Under the pieces are notes generated by a model. It was given only the letters and a program-made list of their open reading frames with translations, made no database searches and was not told the DNA's origin. From contig CM073527.1 of the NCBI GenBank assembly GCA_037074615.1, positions 3,312,848-3,376,847 on the forward strand: DNA of 64,000 nt. The letters are read 5' to 3'. Position 1 is the first letter of the stretch. Every line of letters begins with the position of its first letter. Positions 46,787 through 59,100 of this stretch are shown one piece after another. Origin of the DNA: Leucaena leucocephala (lineage: Eukaryota > Streptophyta > Magnoliopsida > Fabales > Fabaceae). Made by a program: the position numbers and the translations under genes.

Positions 46787-47016
46787 AGAAAAGACAAAAT
46801 AGGCAATTGGTCATGACTCTCAAAAATCATTTTTTACACTTTAGTCATGACTAAACATGCAATTGGTCATGACTCAAAAAGATAAAATAATAAATTCATA
46901 GAAAAATTAAAACAATTATATTCTTTTTATGTTTTTGAAGATTGCTTAGGGAACTTTAACAAGGCTCCCCAGCTATAAACATGAAATTAAAGTAATGCTT
47001 AGGGAACTTTAATTAT
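46787..47016 (-). mobile_element. Leader remnant of element L with rearranged PBS
   Basis: Minus-strand leader matching 42640-42815: three GTCATGAC motifs, then TTCTTTTTATGTTTTT and the AAGGCTCCCC that borders the PBS. Beyond CCCC the PBS and LTR tip are replaced by a short duplicated patch: GCTTAGGGAACTTTAA occurs at about 46944 and again at about 46997. Confidence 0.7.
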
Positions 47017-48352
47017 CAAACATGAAATTAAGCTAACTAATAGTAAAGTAATGCTAACCTAAGTCAATTCACAAGGAGTCTAAATGGATGCAAAAGTTTC
47101 TAACTAATCCAGTGAGCCATAAATTAACAATTTAATCAGATGAATTATGAGATGAGATGTTTGAACAAATTCTGAATGTAAATCCTATGCTACTATTTAG
47201 GATTTTAAGTGTTAATGATGATGATATGAATCAATAACAAATGTGTTCCCTTAGAGATTACCTTACCTTCATTATCCACAGAATATGAGTAGTAAATTAG
47301 CTGAATTAGAATGTGTTAAGTAATAACTTGCTAGCTAAATCTCTACCAAAGCTATAACTCGCAAATATTGAATAGAGAAATATGAATCATTCAACTCAAG
47401 AGGTAGAAGAAGATGAATTAAACATAACCATTTACTACTATATAATTGCTTTAATTAACCACAATCATATCTAACTAGTTCAAGGATGAGGATCAATCAA
47501 AGCTTATTTAAACATAATCAGGAAATTTAACTCCGTTTCCTAATGTTCATCATTTACTAACTGTAATTGAATCAATAAAACTATAATTAACTGCATTAAC
47601 TCGATACAATTAGATCTAGAATTAAAGACATAATTGAACTCCTTATTTCATATGAAGATTCTAGTTCAGCATCATCTCTAAGAGAGTACAACAGATCTAG
47701 CCTTTCATTGTTGTCAAGACTTCAACAGTAGTAGTAAACAGATCAGCAACAGTCATAGTGAATGTTGAAAGAGAAGATGAAGATGGAAATAGAACTTTCC
47801 TCTAGTTTTATTGCTTAGAACAAACGAAAGTGCAAATGAGAGAGAATATAGATGTGTAGATAGTGTGATGGCATTTGACAGAGATGGAATGGATCTGAAT
47901 GGAAGTTGTGGTTTGCATGTGTGTGAGAATCAGATGTGGAATGAGTGAACTGATATAGGAGAAGTCTGTTTTGTGTGAGAGTCCATTCTATTATCAGCTC
48001 CCACGTGAGCAGTGACCAGATTGCCTCCACTCCAGCATATATGCCTAACTTCCCCACTTTTTTCTGATCCAACTGTCAACTATAACCATTTTCTATTTTG
48101 TTCTAACTCCTCTTTTCCATTTAAGCTACAGCAGCCAGTGTCTTGGTGATGAATGAGCATTTTCCTAAAATGAGACTTTTAAAGATGCAAATTATTTATC
48201 TGATCAAATAATATGACCAAGATTATATCAATCAATTCCCAACTATTCTAATTTTATATTATTAATTAATTGCTCATCATATTGATAAATAGGGACAAAA
48301 TCAATAATAAAACTCTCTTTAAACATACTAAAACTACTATAAGAGTTTATCA
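47017..48352 (-). repeat. 5' LTR of element L
   Basis: Matches the Athila-like LTR inverted, from TTAATTATCAAAC to AAGAGTTTATCA. Leader on its left shows it is a 5' LTR of a minus-strand element. To its right, integrase-tail sequence of copy Y starts at once, without a PPT, so L inserted into or beside Y. Confidence 0.8.
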
Positions 48353-49530
48353 AACATAACATCACAATAGAAAAGCATACAAAAGGTAATAGAGACAGGA
48401 AAGGGATAACCTAGCCTCATGTAGGCAAGCAGACTCCTCATAGAGTTTTAAGAGGTGGCTATTTGAATGAAAGACTTTGCCCCGTTGCCTCCTCTTTTAG
48501 CTCTATCATCTCAAAGTCATGAACTTTAACACAGTGTAAGGGCCACCCAGCTTATTTTGAATTTGCCATGTTTGAACTTAAACCAAGCTTGGTACCTCAA
48601 CACTTTGTCACCTTCCTTAGACCTCTTCCTCAAGATATGAGAATCATGAATTAATTTTGTCCTCAGCATATAAATCTCAGAGCTCCTATAAGTATCCAAT
48701 CTAATCTCTTCCAGTGCTTGTATCTATAAACAACCTTTGTGAATTGGCTTTTGGCAGGTCCTCATTATAAGCTTTTACTGCCCAATATGTTTTATGTTCT
48801 AGCTTTACAGGCATGTGATTTCCAAAAATTGGCCTCATTATAAGCTATTCTGTAAGCCTATAAAGCATCATCTAATATTAAGTTCCAATCCTTATGGGAT
48901 TGTTTAACAATCTTTTCAAGGATGTGCTTTATTTCCCTACTAGAAACCTAAGCTAGGTCATTAGTTTGAGGATGGTATGGGGTTGAGACCTTGTGAGTTA
49001 CACCATATTTTGCCAATGAGTTAGTGATTAACTTATTGCAAAAATGGGTACCTTGATAACTAATTAATGCCTTTGGTACTCCAAATCTGCTAAAGATGTG
49101 AGACTTTAAAAATTTAGAGACTTTCTAGGCATCATCTAGTCTCATAAGAATAGCCTCTACGCACCTAAGCAAATAATCTATATAGCTAATAAGATATAAT
49201 GAAAACTAGTTGAAGGTGGAAAAGGTCCCATAAAGTCTATTCCCTATACATCAAAAACCTCACAAAATAGAATAAGTTGTTGTGGCATCTCATGATGCTT
49301 ACTAATTCTCCCAAATCTCTGGTACCTATCACACACCTTACAAAACCCAAAAGCATCCTTAAATAAAGAAGGAAAATAAAAACTAGACTCAAGGACTTTA
49401 CGTGCAGTCATTTCCCCCTAAAGTGACCCCCATAAACCAAAGAATGACAAGCTTCTAAAATTAGGGTATGGTCTTTATCAACGACACATTTTCTTAATAC
49501 TTGATCTAAACACATGTTCCATAGATAAGG
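48353..49530 (-). pseudogene. Integrase pseudogene, Athila lineage (copy Y)
   Basis: Reading leftward from 49530: zinc-finger region ILEACHSLVYGGHFRGK, core GIDFMGPFPP and HYILLAIDYL-like words with frameshifts, DQGTHFCNKLITNSL, YGVTHKVSTPYHPQTND, and the C-terminal part LEEIRLDTYRSSEIYM, RKRSKEGDKVLRYQ. All three catalytic regions can be located but stops and shifts are frequent. Integrase is collinear with RNaseH and RT upstream, making Y the best-preserved pol here apart from the solo LTR inside RT. Confidence 0.8.
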
Positions 49531-49539
49531 GTTATCCCC

Positions 49540-50080
49540 AATGTAATATGTAGACTTGCTCGAGTTTTTACGACTGAAACTTAGACAAATGAAATGGGAT
49601 TAGGCCAGTTTTGAGAAAATTCACCAAATGTGCATACCAAGGTTCTACAATAGCGACCACAAAAAGAGATTGATTAGGGAAAGAATCACAAATAAGATCA
49701 GAACTAAGTACTCCCCTTGTCTTTGTTGGCAATCTACTCAGATGATCAGCAACATGATTCATATATCCAGCATGATCTTTCACTTCTATGTCAAAATCTT
49801 GAAATAGTAACATCCATCGTCAAAGTCTAGGCTTAGATTGAGGTTTATGGAATAAATACTTGGCTGTTGCATGATCTGTGTAAACAATAATTTTAGAATT
49901 AATGAGATATGCTTTGAACTTATCCAAAGTCCCTACAATTGCAAACAATTCTTTCTCACTAATGGTGTAATTAATTTGAGTAGCATCAAGTGTTTTTGGG
50001 CATAGACAATCACCGTAGATAAATTTCATTCCTTTTGACCTAAAATAGATCCCAATGCATAATTGGAAGCATCACATGAT
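49540..50080 (-). pseudogene. RNase H pseudogene (copy Y)
   Basis: LSCDASNYALGSILG (at about 50070-50040), PKTLDATQINYTISEKELFAI, KAYLINSKIIVYTDHATAKY, LLFQDFDIEVKDHAG and VADHLSRLPTKTRG give the full RT-linked RNase H, followed by the start of integrase (VEPWYAHLVNFLKTG). YTDHAT keeps the catalytic aspartate. One frame change lies near 50029 and a stop after KPRL. Confidence 0.87.
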
Positions 50081-50644
50081 AATTAAAAAAGAAATCAACA
50101 AAAAGATCCCAATCTAGTGAAGTTAGAATAGATAGAGAAATCAACATATCATTCATATTTTAAAAAGCCTCTTTACAATCAGTATAAAAAAATAAAATCA
50201 GTGTCTTTTTGAAGAAGCTTTGAAAATGACAAAGTAATTTTGCCAAAATCTTTCATAAATCTTCTATAAAATTCAACATGTCCAAAAAAAGATCGTAATT
50301 CTTTTAAAGTTTACTTCAATTTTTGCTTTATCCACCTCAATTCTTTGCTAGATATAAGATATCCAAGTACAATTCTATGTTTGACCATGAAATGACACTT
50401 TTTAAAGTTCAAAACTAGTTTCTTCTCAATACAATAGCAAGGATTTGATCAAGACTCTCTAGAGTCAAAAGAATTGCCATATACAGTAAAATCATCTATG
50501 AACATATCCATATATTTCTCAATAACATCAAGAAATATAGAAAACATATAACATTGAAATATGCCAGGAGTATTACACAGACCAAATGGCATTCTCTTAT
50601 AAGCATATATACCAAAGAGACATGTGGATGTGGTCTTTTCCTAG
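50081..50644 (-). pseudogene. RT palm and thumb (copy Y, downstream of solo LTR)
   Basis: KTTSTCLFGIYAYKRMPFGL, CNTPGIFQCYMFSIF, and the catalytic MFIDDFTVYGNSFDS keep both aspartates. Then KKLVLNFKKCHFMV, a shift, and ELRSFFGHVEFYRRFMKDFG of the connection region. The upstream part of the same gene continues at 52124 beyond the inserted LTR. Confidence 0.83.
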
Positions 50645-50649
50645 TCCTT

Positions 50650-52118
50650 GGATAAACTCATATTTGTAGTGATTTTTAGTGTATTTAAAGAGAGTTTTAT
50701 TATTCATTTTATCCCCATTTACCAATATGATGAGTAATTAATTAATAAAATTAAACTGGAACAGTTGGAAATTAATTGATGTAAGTTTAATGATTAATTG
50801 GATAAATAATCAGTTTCCTTTAATTTCCCATTTTAAGAAAATGTTCATTAATTACCAAGACAACTTGTTGCTGTGAGAATGAAACAGAAATGATTGACAG
50901 CTAGACAAGAGAAGCATATGTTAGATTGAACAAGTGGGCTAACAGAATCACATGCTAGAAGGAGCTGATAACATATTAAGCACATGGCTAATAGGAACAA
51001 GCAGGCTGTAGTTGGTTGAATGCATGTGCTGGCAAATGGAAGATCTCCACACACATACAGCACAGCAGAGCACAGCTCCACTCATTGACACTTCTGTATA
51101 TCAGGCATTCTCCATTGATCAGAAAAAATATGCACGTCTTCCTCCTATTTACACTTGATTTCACAGCTTCCACTTTATTCCACTCAGCTCTCATTCCACT
51201 TCCATTCTCCTATCATACCATACAATCTTCACTTCATTCTTACTCCATCCAGATCTCACGTAACCTCTCCCCATTCATCACTCATCATTTATAATTCTGC
51301 TATACTCTGGGTAGGAAAAGTAGAGGCACTTATCACTTCCATCTTCATCTTCTCCTTCTATATTCACCATGCCTGCTTGGAGTTTTATCACTGTTGTTGA
51401 AGTCTTTACAGCAATGGAAGGCTAGAGTAGCTATTCTCTCTTGGAGATGATGCTGAACCAGAATCCTTGCTCTGAAACATGGAGTTTATTGTGTCTTTAA
51501 TTCATATTTAATTGTATCGAGTTGATGTAGTTAATTCTGTAATTACTGATGCAATTATAGTTAGTAGATGATTAATGAGTAGGGTACCGAGTTAGATTTC
51601 CTATTTCTACATTGATGATTTGATTGATTCTCAACCTTGGACCGAGTTAGACATGGTTATAGTTAATTAAAGCAATCATAAATAGAGTAAAGTTGTATAT
51701 GTTTAATGCATCTTCGTCTATCTCAAATTGAATGATTATTATTTCTCTATTAAATATCTGCGAGTTATAGCTTTGATTAAGATTTTAGCTGGTAAGCTAA
51801 CATATTCTAATTCAACTAATTAACTCTAAATATTATGTGGTTTGTGAAGGAAGGTAATCTCCAAGGGAACACACTTGTCATTGATACATATTTCATCATC
51901 ATAAACACCTAAAATCATAAATAATAGCATAGGATTTACATTCAGAATTTAGTCAACATCTCATATCGCAAACCATCCGATTAATTTGTTAATTTGTGGC
52001 TCATTAAATTAATTAAGAATTTTTACATCCATTTAGGCTCCCTGTGAATTGACTTTGATTAGCTTCACTCTATTATTGGTTAGCTTAGTTTATTTGATAA
52101 TTAAAATGACAGTTATCA
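50650..52118 (+). mobile_element. Solo Athila-like LTR inserted in RT of copy Y
   Basis: 1,469 bp, GGATAAACTC (first T changed) to ACAGTTATCA, flanked by TCCTT (50645-50649) and TTCTT (52119-52123), a duplication with one later change. It splits RT between the FSGYF and TTSTC blocks. There is no PBS or PPT on either side. Confidence 0.88.
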
Positions 52119-52123
52119 TTCTT

Positions 52124-52960
52124 TAGATCTATTGACATATAAAAATAGCCTGAATACCCATCTAGGAAATAATAATGACTTTTCCTTGCTAATCTCTCTA
52201 GCATCTAATCAATAAAAGGCAAAGGAAAATAGTTTTTCCTAGTAGAGTCATTCAACTTCCTATAATCTATACAAACGTTCAATGAATTTTACACTCTAGT
52301 AGGTAACAATTCATTATGCTCATTATTTACAAGTGTGATTCCACTTTTTTTGGGAACTACATGAACAGGAGATACCCATTCACTATCTGAAATAGCATAA
52401 ATGATCCATGTCTTCAGCATCTTACTAATTTCTTTCCTAACAATATCAGAGATCAATGGGTTCAATATCCATTGGGGTTGTTTAATAGGTTTGGAATTTT
52501 CATTTAACAAAATCCTATGAGTGTAAACAATAGCATCTATCCCCTTTATGTTAGTCAGTTGCCAACTTAAAGCCTCTCTATTCTTCCTAAGTATGCTTAA
52601 TAACCTAGACTCTTCACTTAGAGTTAAAGAACTATAAGTAATAATAGACAACTTTGAGTCTGGCTCAAGATAAGCATGCTTAAGATTAAAAAATAAATCT
52701 TTTAATTCTAATTTTGGGGGTTGAACAATAGAAGAAATCAGATAAGGGGAATTAGTGAAATTAGACATACTCCCCTTTGTAGATTATTGGAGGCTGATCT
52801 TGTCCAGCTCATTCAGATTCTCCACTTTGCCGTTGATTTCCTCACGTGTTGCACCAAGTTTAGGTTGGTTTATAACTGTAATGTACTTGGGTTTATCGTC
52901 CTTCATACCTATATCATTATTAGAGATCAAGTCATTCAGACAAATTAAAGTATGAGATAT
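52124..52960 (-). pseudogene. RT N-terminal part and linker (copy Y)
   Basis: The 159-codon open stretch 52289-52768 reads PPKLELKDLF, LSEESRLLSILRKNREALSW, QLTNIKGIDAIVYTHRILL, KPIKQPQWILNPLIS, IIYAISDSEWVSPVHVVPKK and NELLPTRV, the fingers domain and preceding linker of Athila RT. Left of it, down to 52124, are damaged YRKLN and FSGYF blocks. Right of it, 52770-52960 holds linker sequence without a firm frame. Confidence 0.87.
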
Positions 52961-53430
52961 AATTTTTTTAATGTGAGCAAGGAAAAATAGAGTTAGAATA
53001 TGTTAGTTATTTAACCAAAATATTAGACTGTGAAACTAAAGAAGCTTCAAGTTTACTTGTTGTATCTGGGATTCCAAGTCGCAACCTATCTGTCTTGTTT
53101 TCAACTTCTCATCGTGACTTAAGTTCACTGAGAGCATATCTTGAGTTTGGAGTTACGACTCGTACATCTTTTGGCCGTGACTGGGATACACAGGGCCTTC
53201 TTCTTTGGTCATTCTGCTCTTTAGTCATGACCAACCAATCATTTAGTCATGACTCATTATCACAGAGACTCTTCTCCTAAGAAGTTTGATATTCAGTTGC
53301 CACACGAGGGTCATCAAGTCGTGACTTGGGATCACATAAGTTCAACCCTTAAGCATTTGTTCCACTTCTAGCTTCTAAAATATCTTCTAATATTGTAAAG
53401 TTGCTCGAAAATGATGAAATAGGATCAAAT
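52961..53430 (-). repeat. Palindrome-array segment between copies Y and X
   Basis: GTCGCAAC, GTCGTGAC, GTCATGAC and similar motifs recur across 53090-53320, with the shared phrase CACAGAGAC, which is complementary to the GTCTCTGTG words of the other arrays. It lies where no array would be expected in pol, so it probably marks the join between two elements. Confidence 0.65.
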
Positions 53431-54144
53431 AACCCAAGATTCTAATATTGAAACCTTATACTTCATCCCAAGCTTAGCAAATAACCCACCTAAAATCTTA
53501 TTACATAAATGAGGCCTTGATCACTCACTATACCTCTTGGCACACCAAACCTGAGAAGATGTGTGATTTGAGAAATTTGGAAACTATCACTGCATCATCT
53601 TTCCTTGTTAATATAGTATCCACCCATCTTAAAAGATAATCCACAGCTAGCAGAATATATGTATATCCAAAAGATGGTGGAAATGGTCCCATGAAGTCCA
53701 GGCCCCATACTTCAAATACCTTACAAAATAGCATAGGTTACTAAGGCATTTCATGCCTTTTGGTTAGTCCACCAAAGCATTGGCACCTATCACAAGATTT
53801 GCATAATTCATAGCGGTCATTGAATAGTTGTGGCTAGTAAAAACCAGTATCAAGGATCTTCCTTGAATGTCCTACACAAATAGAAGAATAACTGGCTATA
53901 AGATTGTTGTACATTTCTTCACTTTGCACACATCTTATAACTTGATCACGACATATTTTTCATAGAATGGGTGGTTACCAAATGTAAAAATTTGCCTCAT
54001 GCATTATCTTTTGGCCTTAGAAATGAGATAAAGGAGGTGAAATTAGACTAGTAACAATATAATTCACTATGTGACAATAACAATGTTTAATTACAAAAAT
54101 CACATAAACAGAACAATCTATAAATGTATCAATAGTGATGTCAT
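53431..54144 (-). pseudogene. Integrase pseudogene, truncated (copy X)
   Basis: From 54144 leftward: HCYCHIVNYIVTSLI, a finger region with SSICVGHSRKILDTGFY and ELCKSCDRCQ, then the open core 53528-53734 with VWGLDFMGPFPPSFGYTYIL, LLRWVDTILTRKDDAVIV and FLKSHIFSG. SDQG follows after a shift, so both core aspartates are present. The sequence breaks off after LGMKYKVS at about 53440, before the glutamate block, and array sequence follows. Confidence 0.85.
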
Positions 54145-54606
54145 AATCTAATACTCCCTTTGTATTTTCAAGCAACCTCTTAAATGATCAGTAATAACAT
54201 TTTTTGCTCTAATTTTATCCCTTATCTCCATATCAAATTCTTGGATTAGCAGCATCCACCTCAAGAGTCTAGGCTTAGACTGTGGCTTTTTAAACAAGAA
54301 CTTGACAGCAGCATGGTCATTGTATATAATCACTTTAGAACTCAAAAGATAATATATGTTGTCTAATGCAAACACAATGGCAAAGAGTTCTTTTTCTATG
54401 GTAGTGTAGTTTATTTGAACATTATCTAATGTCTTAGAGCCATATGAAATGACTTTAGATAGCTTACCATCTTTCTATAATAGCATGGCACCTACATCTT
54501 CATTTGATGCATCACATGAAAGCTCAAAATTAAAATACCAATTAGGTGCAGCAAGTATAGGTGGTCTGATAAGCATATATTTAATAGTGTAAAATGCTCT
54601 CTTGCA
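54145..54606 (-). pseudogene. RNase H pseudogene (copy X)
   Basis: Starts CKRAFYTIKYMLIRP exactly at the target site of element M, then APNWYFNFELSCDASNED, GSKTLDNVQINYTTIEKELF, SSKVIIYNDHAAVKFLF and MEIRDKIRAKNVITDHL. The open part is 54148-54375. IYNDHAA has asparagine before the aspartate. The remainder of the same pol lies at 62997-64000. Confidence 0.87.
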
Positions 54607-54611
54607 GGTAT

Positions 54612-55805
54612 TGATAAACTCATATTTGTAGAGATTTGTAATGTGTTTAAAGTGAGTTTATTATTGATTTTATCCCCATTTATCAATATATTGAGCAGTT
54701 ATTAAATAAAATAATATTCAAAACAGTTGATAATTAATTGATATCAATTTAGTGCTTATAGTGAACAAATAATCTGTTTGTTCTAATTTTCTATCACAAA
54801 CTAATGCATTAAGGGAGAATTACAATTGGACTAAAGGATTTGATGACATGTGACAGCACATGGGCTAGATCCAGGAATTGAGTAACAGATTGCAAGTGGG
54901 AGATCATGCATATGCTGGCACATGGAGAAGCATTAATCACGAACACATCTAGTACTGTTCACACACACACAACAGAATCACACATTTCAACAGTAGCTCA
55001 TGCACTCCATACATTATTCACACCATTTTAGCTACCCTTCACATCCTTCCACACCTATATATACATTCACGCCATTCCATATCAAGGGAGCATGCTTCTG
55101 CCCATTCCAAACACAACGATCACACACATTCTGTATCATTCATCACTCCACATCCATTCCATTCCATTCACGCCATTTTCCTTTCCTTTCCATTTCCCTC
55201 TTCATTTTTGTATTTTGCACTTTCCTCTGTTCTAGTCAATAGAACCAGGGAAAAGTTCTACAGTTCATTTTCATCTTCTTCTATCATTTTCACCATGACT
55301 GCTGCTATGTTTTCTATTGTTGCTGAAGTTCAGATAGCAATGCAAGGCTAAGCTGCTGTGCTTTCTTGGAGATATTGCTGAACCTAAATCCTTAAGCTGA
55401 ACAAGGAGTTCATTGTATCTTTAATTCGAAGTTAAATGTATCAAGTTGATGTAGTTAGGTCTGTAATTACTGATGCAATTATAGTAGTAGATGACAAAAA
55501 AGTAGGGAACCAGGTTGGATTTCTTATTTCTACATAACTCACATTTGATTAATTCTCATGTTTCATCGAGTTGAACATAGTTGTGATTAATTGAAGTGAT
55601 TCTATTTAATTCATATTCTACTATCTCTAAGTTGAATGATTCATAATCTCTTTTAATATCTGTGAGTTGTAGCTTTGATTGAGATTTAGCTAGCGAGTTG
55701 TTAGCTAACATATTCTATTTAGGCTCATTGTGAATCGACCTAGGTTAGCCTTTACTTACTATTGGTTAGCTTAGTTTTGTTTGATAATTAAAATGAAAAT
55801 TATCA
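54612..55805 (+). repeat. 5' LTR of element M, with internal deletion
   Basis: 1,194 bp from TGATAAACTC to ATTATCA. It lacks about 190 bp present in the 3' LTR (1,383 bp): ACATATTCT joins directly to ATTTAGGCTC at about 55711. The ORF at 55000-55242 comes from the CACA/TTCA-rich body. Confidence 0.9.
55056..55063 (+). promoter_or_regulatory. TATA-like element in M LTR
   Basis: TATATATA in CACACCTATATATACATTC; the 3' LTR has the same place reading CACACCTATATACATCC at about 62025. A candidate core promoter only. Confidence 0.4.
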
Positions 55806-55808
55806 AAA

Positions 55809-55826
55809 TGGTGCCGTTGCGGGGGA
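55809..55826 (+). other. Primer-binding site of element M (tRNA-Asp)
   Basis: TGGTGCCGTTGCGGGGGA, 16 of 18 matches to the Athila PBS, three bases after the LTR. Confidence 0.92.
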
Positions 55827-55924
55827 ACCTTACTTCTTAAGGTTTCCTAAGCAATCTCCTGGGGCCTAAAAATGATAAAAAGTAGGTAAGTGTTTCAGTT
55901 TTTCTGCGTATTTTGTGTTTTGTC

Positions 55925-56450
55925 TTATTGAGTCGCAACCAACTATCATTCTAGTCGCGACGAAAGTGCTTAAAATTGATTTCTGAGTATCTCTGTGAAT
56001 TTTAGTCGTGACCATAAGCACATTTGGTCATAACCAAAAATTTGTCTTTAACTTATTTTGCTCTCTGCTACATTTAGTCGCGACCAATTTGTCCTGCGGT
56101 GGCAACCAAAAATATTTTTCATCCACTTTTGTTCTTTGTGATTTCTAATCGCAACTAGTTTGACACTTAGTCGCAACCAAAAATCATTGTTTTAATCATA
56201 CTTACTCTCTATGATTTTTAGTCACGACCTAAGTGACAATTGGTCGCAACCATAAACTAAAAACTTCAAGCATTTTATTGTCTGTGGTTTTTAGTCACAA
56301 CTAAAGTGACATTTGGTCATGACCAAAACTCCTGATTCAGAATTTTCCCTCTCTAAGACTGATAGTTGCGACGTGAAGTTCATTCTTGCCACGATCTCTA
56401 TTCTCTGTACTTATTAGTCATGACATAGTGACCTTTTAGTCACTACCTTA
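55925..56450 (+). repeat. Leader palindrome array (element M)
   Basis: Same design as 13510-13960: exact GTCGCGAC at 55954 and 56077 and many GTCGCAAC, GTCATGAC and GTCACGAC forms, two per ~72-bp unit, between TCTGTGA words. Ends about 90 bp before the gag start. Confidence 0.85.
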
Positions 56451-56543
56451 CTATTTTAAACTGTGATTGTTTGATCTGAATTCCTAGAATTATTGCATCT
56501 GTGACATATTTGATATTCTGCATCATTGTTGAGCGTGATTTGC

Positions 56544-58440
56544 ATGAACAAAAGCTCTGAATTCTTCCTTTTGGATATAGAAATCAATAGAACACTTAGG
56601 CAACTGAAAAAGAATAAAATCTTAAATCAAACAAGTGTTGTTTCTGTTGTTGAGCCTAGTTCTATTGCTACTGAGACTGATTTTGCATCTGGTGCTATAT
56701 TAGATAATCATTTTGTCATGGAGCATATTAATGAAACTGATACTCATAGTCATAATTAGAATATTCAAAATAAGCAACATAGAGAGAATAATATGAACAA
56801 TAGAAGAGTATGTAAGAGCATAAGAGAATTGACTTCTTCTCATGCAAACTTTGATTATTTTCGCACTTGTCTTGCTTTGGATGTTAATTTTGAGTTGAAA
56901 GGCACTTGAAGACTATGTAGTGGGTTTGCTCATCCATGAAACTTGTAGGTGCTGACATGGATGCTGTGCAAAGACAAGTATTCCACTTTACACTTGAAGG
57001 AAAGGCAAAGGAATGATTTTATATGCTGCCACATTATACACCTCAAGCATTGGATTCCTGGAACAACTTGAGGACTGCTTTCCTAGAGAGATACTTCCCT
57101 ACTTCAAATACAGCTATACTAAGGAAGGAGTTTTTGCTACAAAACAATATGATCAAGAATTTTTTCATGAGTTTTGGGGAAGGATTTCAAGAGCTGTTAC
57201 CTAGATGTCCATACCACCAGATTCTAACTAAGCATTTGGTGTAGTATTTCCATTTAGGATTGCGCTATGCATGCATAAAGAATTTGGATGCAGCAGCTGG
57301 AGGCTGGCTCTATTGATGATTTAACTCCAGATGAAGGATGGAACTTGATTGAGAAAATAGCAAGCAGTGAGCAACAGTATGGGGGATTTGATACTACGCA
57401 AGTCCATGAGGTTTCTACAAAGCCTTCTCAAGATTATAATTGTTTATCCTCTCAAGTTGTTTCCATAAATGCTCAGATCAACAACCTAGCTGCTCAATTG
57501 GGAAATTCACATATTCAAAGCCCATACTCTCAAGCTCTTGTTGCTCCTAGTTGTCAACTTTGCTATTCTCCTATGCACACCACTCTCAATTGTCCTACAC
57601 ATGGTGCAGGTGTATCAGCTATCTATCAAGGCAAACCAAACCAGTATCCACAAAGGAATCCATACTCTAACACATATAATGAAAGATGGAGAGATCATCC
57701 TAATTTTAGATGGAGGTGCAGACAAGAATTATGGGCAGAACAAATTCAACAATGATAGACAACTAGCTGACTTTTCTAGAGCTATAGAAGTATATTCTTT
57801 TGCAAATGATAATGGAATATCTGAGATAATGAAGAGTATTAATATGATGAATTCAAATATAAAATCCATCAACACAAATTTTTGCTTTAATTTCAAGGAC
57901 TTAAGATCTACTATGCAGACAATCAAGCAATGACAGAGTCCAAGTTTGCTGCCTTAGATAATAAGATGGAATAGTGGGAAACAAAAGTTGCAGACCTAAA
58001 TGGCTATGTATCACAACTAACCAATTTATTAATGATGTTCAGGCAAGAATCAATAGAGATATACCTTAAAACACAGTTGTTAACCCTAAATCTGTGAATG
58101 TCATAAGTTTGATAGATGAAGAATAAGTTGGGGAACAAGCTACAAATGTTAACAGTATAGGGGAATATGAGGTAGTCACTGATTCCAACGGTAGCATTGA
58201 GAAGTCTGAAAATACAAAAGAAGCACAACCCAATGGAAGGAAAAAGTTACAAAAAGTCAATTCGATTCGCCCCAAATTTAGAAGGTTGTGGACAGCTAAA
58301 TAGCAAGGAAATTGCACTACCTAAAGCTATGGATTATGACTTAAGGAATTCTAGAGTGGATATAACTGAAGAAACACAATCAGTAGTAAATTCAGAACTC
58401 AAGCAGCAAGAAACAACCTCCGGTATAGCTAAGGAAAAAT
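56544..58440 (+). pseudogene. gag: gag pseudogene (element M)
   Basis: Starts MNKSSEFFLLDIEINRTLR; in frame to 56759, where CAG has become TAG. A 58-bp deletion after VNFELKG (compare 14430-14490) shifts the frame, and a TGG is TGA at about 57015. The capsid end (LDSWNNLRTAFLERYF), QQLEAGSIDDLTPDEGWNLI, the intact zinc knuckle CQLCYSPMHTTLNC (CX2CX4HX4C, about 57555) and IYQGKPNQYPQRNPYSN are readable, then NFKDLRSTM and the C-terminus to 58448. It would coat element RNA; here it is dead. Confidence 0.87.
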
Positions 58441-59100
58441 ACATATGAAGGAACTACCTATCCCAAGGGAATTCATGAGCAGCAATAAGAAGGCCTTAAA
58501 GGAGAAGAACAAGGAAGTGCTCAATTCTTTCAGCAAGATTGAAGTGAATGTGCCTATGCTGGAGAGAATTGAAAGAGTGTCAGAATATACAAAAGTTTGA
58601 AGGACAGTTGCACACAAAAGGAAAGACCTAAACCTAATGAATTGGCGCAAGTAGGACCTAAAGCTTTTACACTCTTCAACTCTCAACTTCCACTAAAGTG
58701 TAAAGATTCAGGTATATTTTCTATTCCTTGTACAATTGGCAAGATAAATATTCCCAAAGCATTCCTAGATTTAGGTATTGCTATCAATGTTATGCCAAGT
58801 TCCATTTATCATGCCTTAGGAGTAAATATAATCAAACCAACTAGTGTGTTAGCTCAATTGGCTGATATTCCTAAGGGAATTTTAGTTCAAGTTAATGAAC
58901 TTGTTTTTCCTGTGGACTTTTATGTTTTGGATATGTCAAATAAATCTCTTGATGATAGTACTCTTATTCTAAGAAGGCCATTCTTGAAGACAGCTAATAC
59001 CATGATTTGCATGAAAAATGGAATTATTAAAATGGAATTTGATGGGCACATAATTCGTTTAACATGTATAGACACCCACATTATGATCATTCTCTCCTAG
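58441..59100 (+). pseudogene. Aspartic protease pseudogene (element M)
   Basis: The open stretch 58597-59100 holds PLKCKDSGIFSIPCTIGKI, the active loop FLDLGIAINVMPSSIYHAL (DLGI where DLGA is usual), PKGILVQVNELVFPVDFYVL, TLILRRPFLKTANTMICM and MEFDGHIIRL. Upstream VNVPMLERIE is out of frame. Two blocks differ from element I: one short deletion after LAQLAD, and GR changed to RR near the end. Confidence 0.88.
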
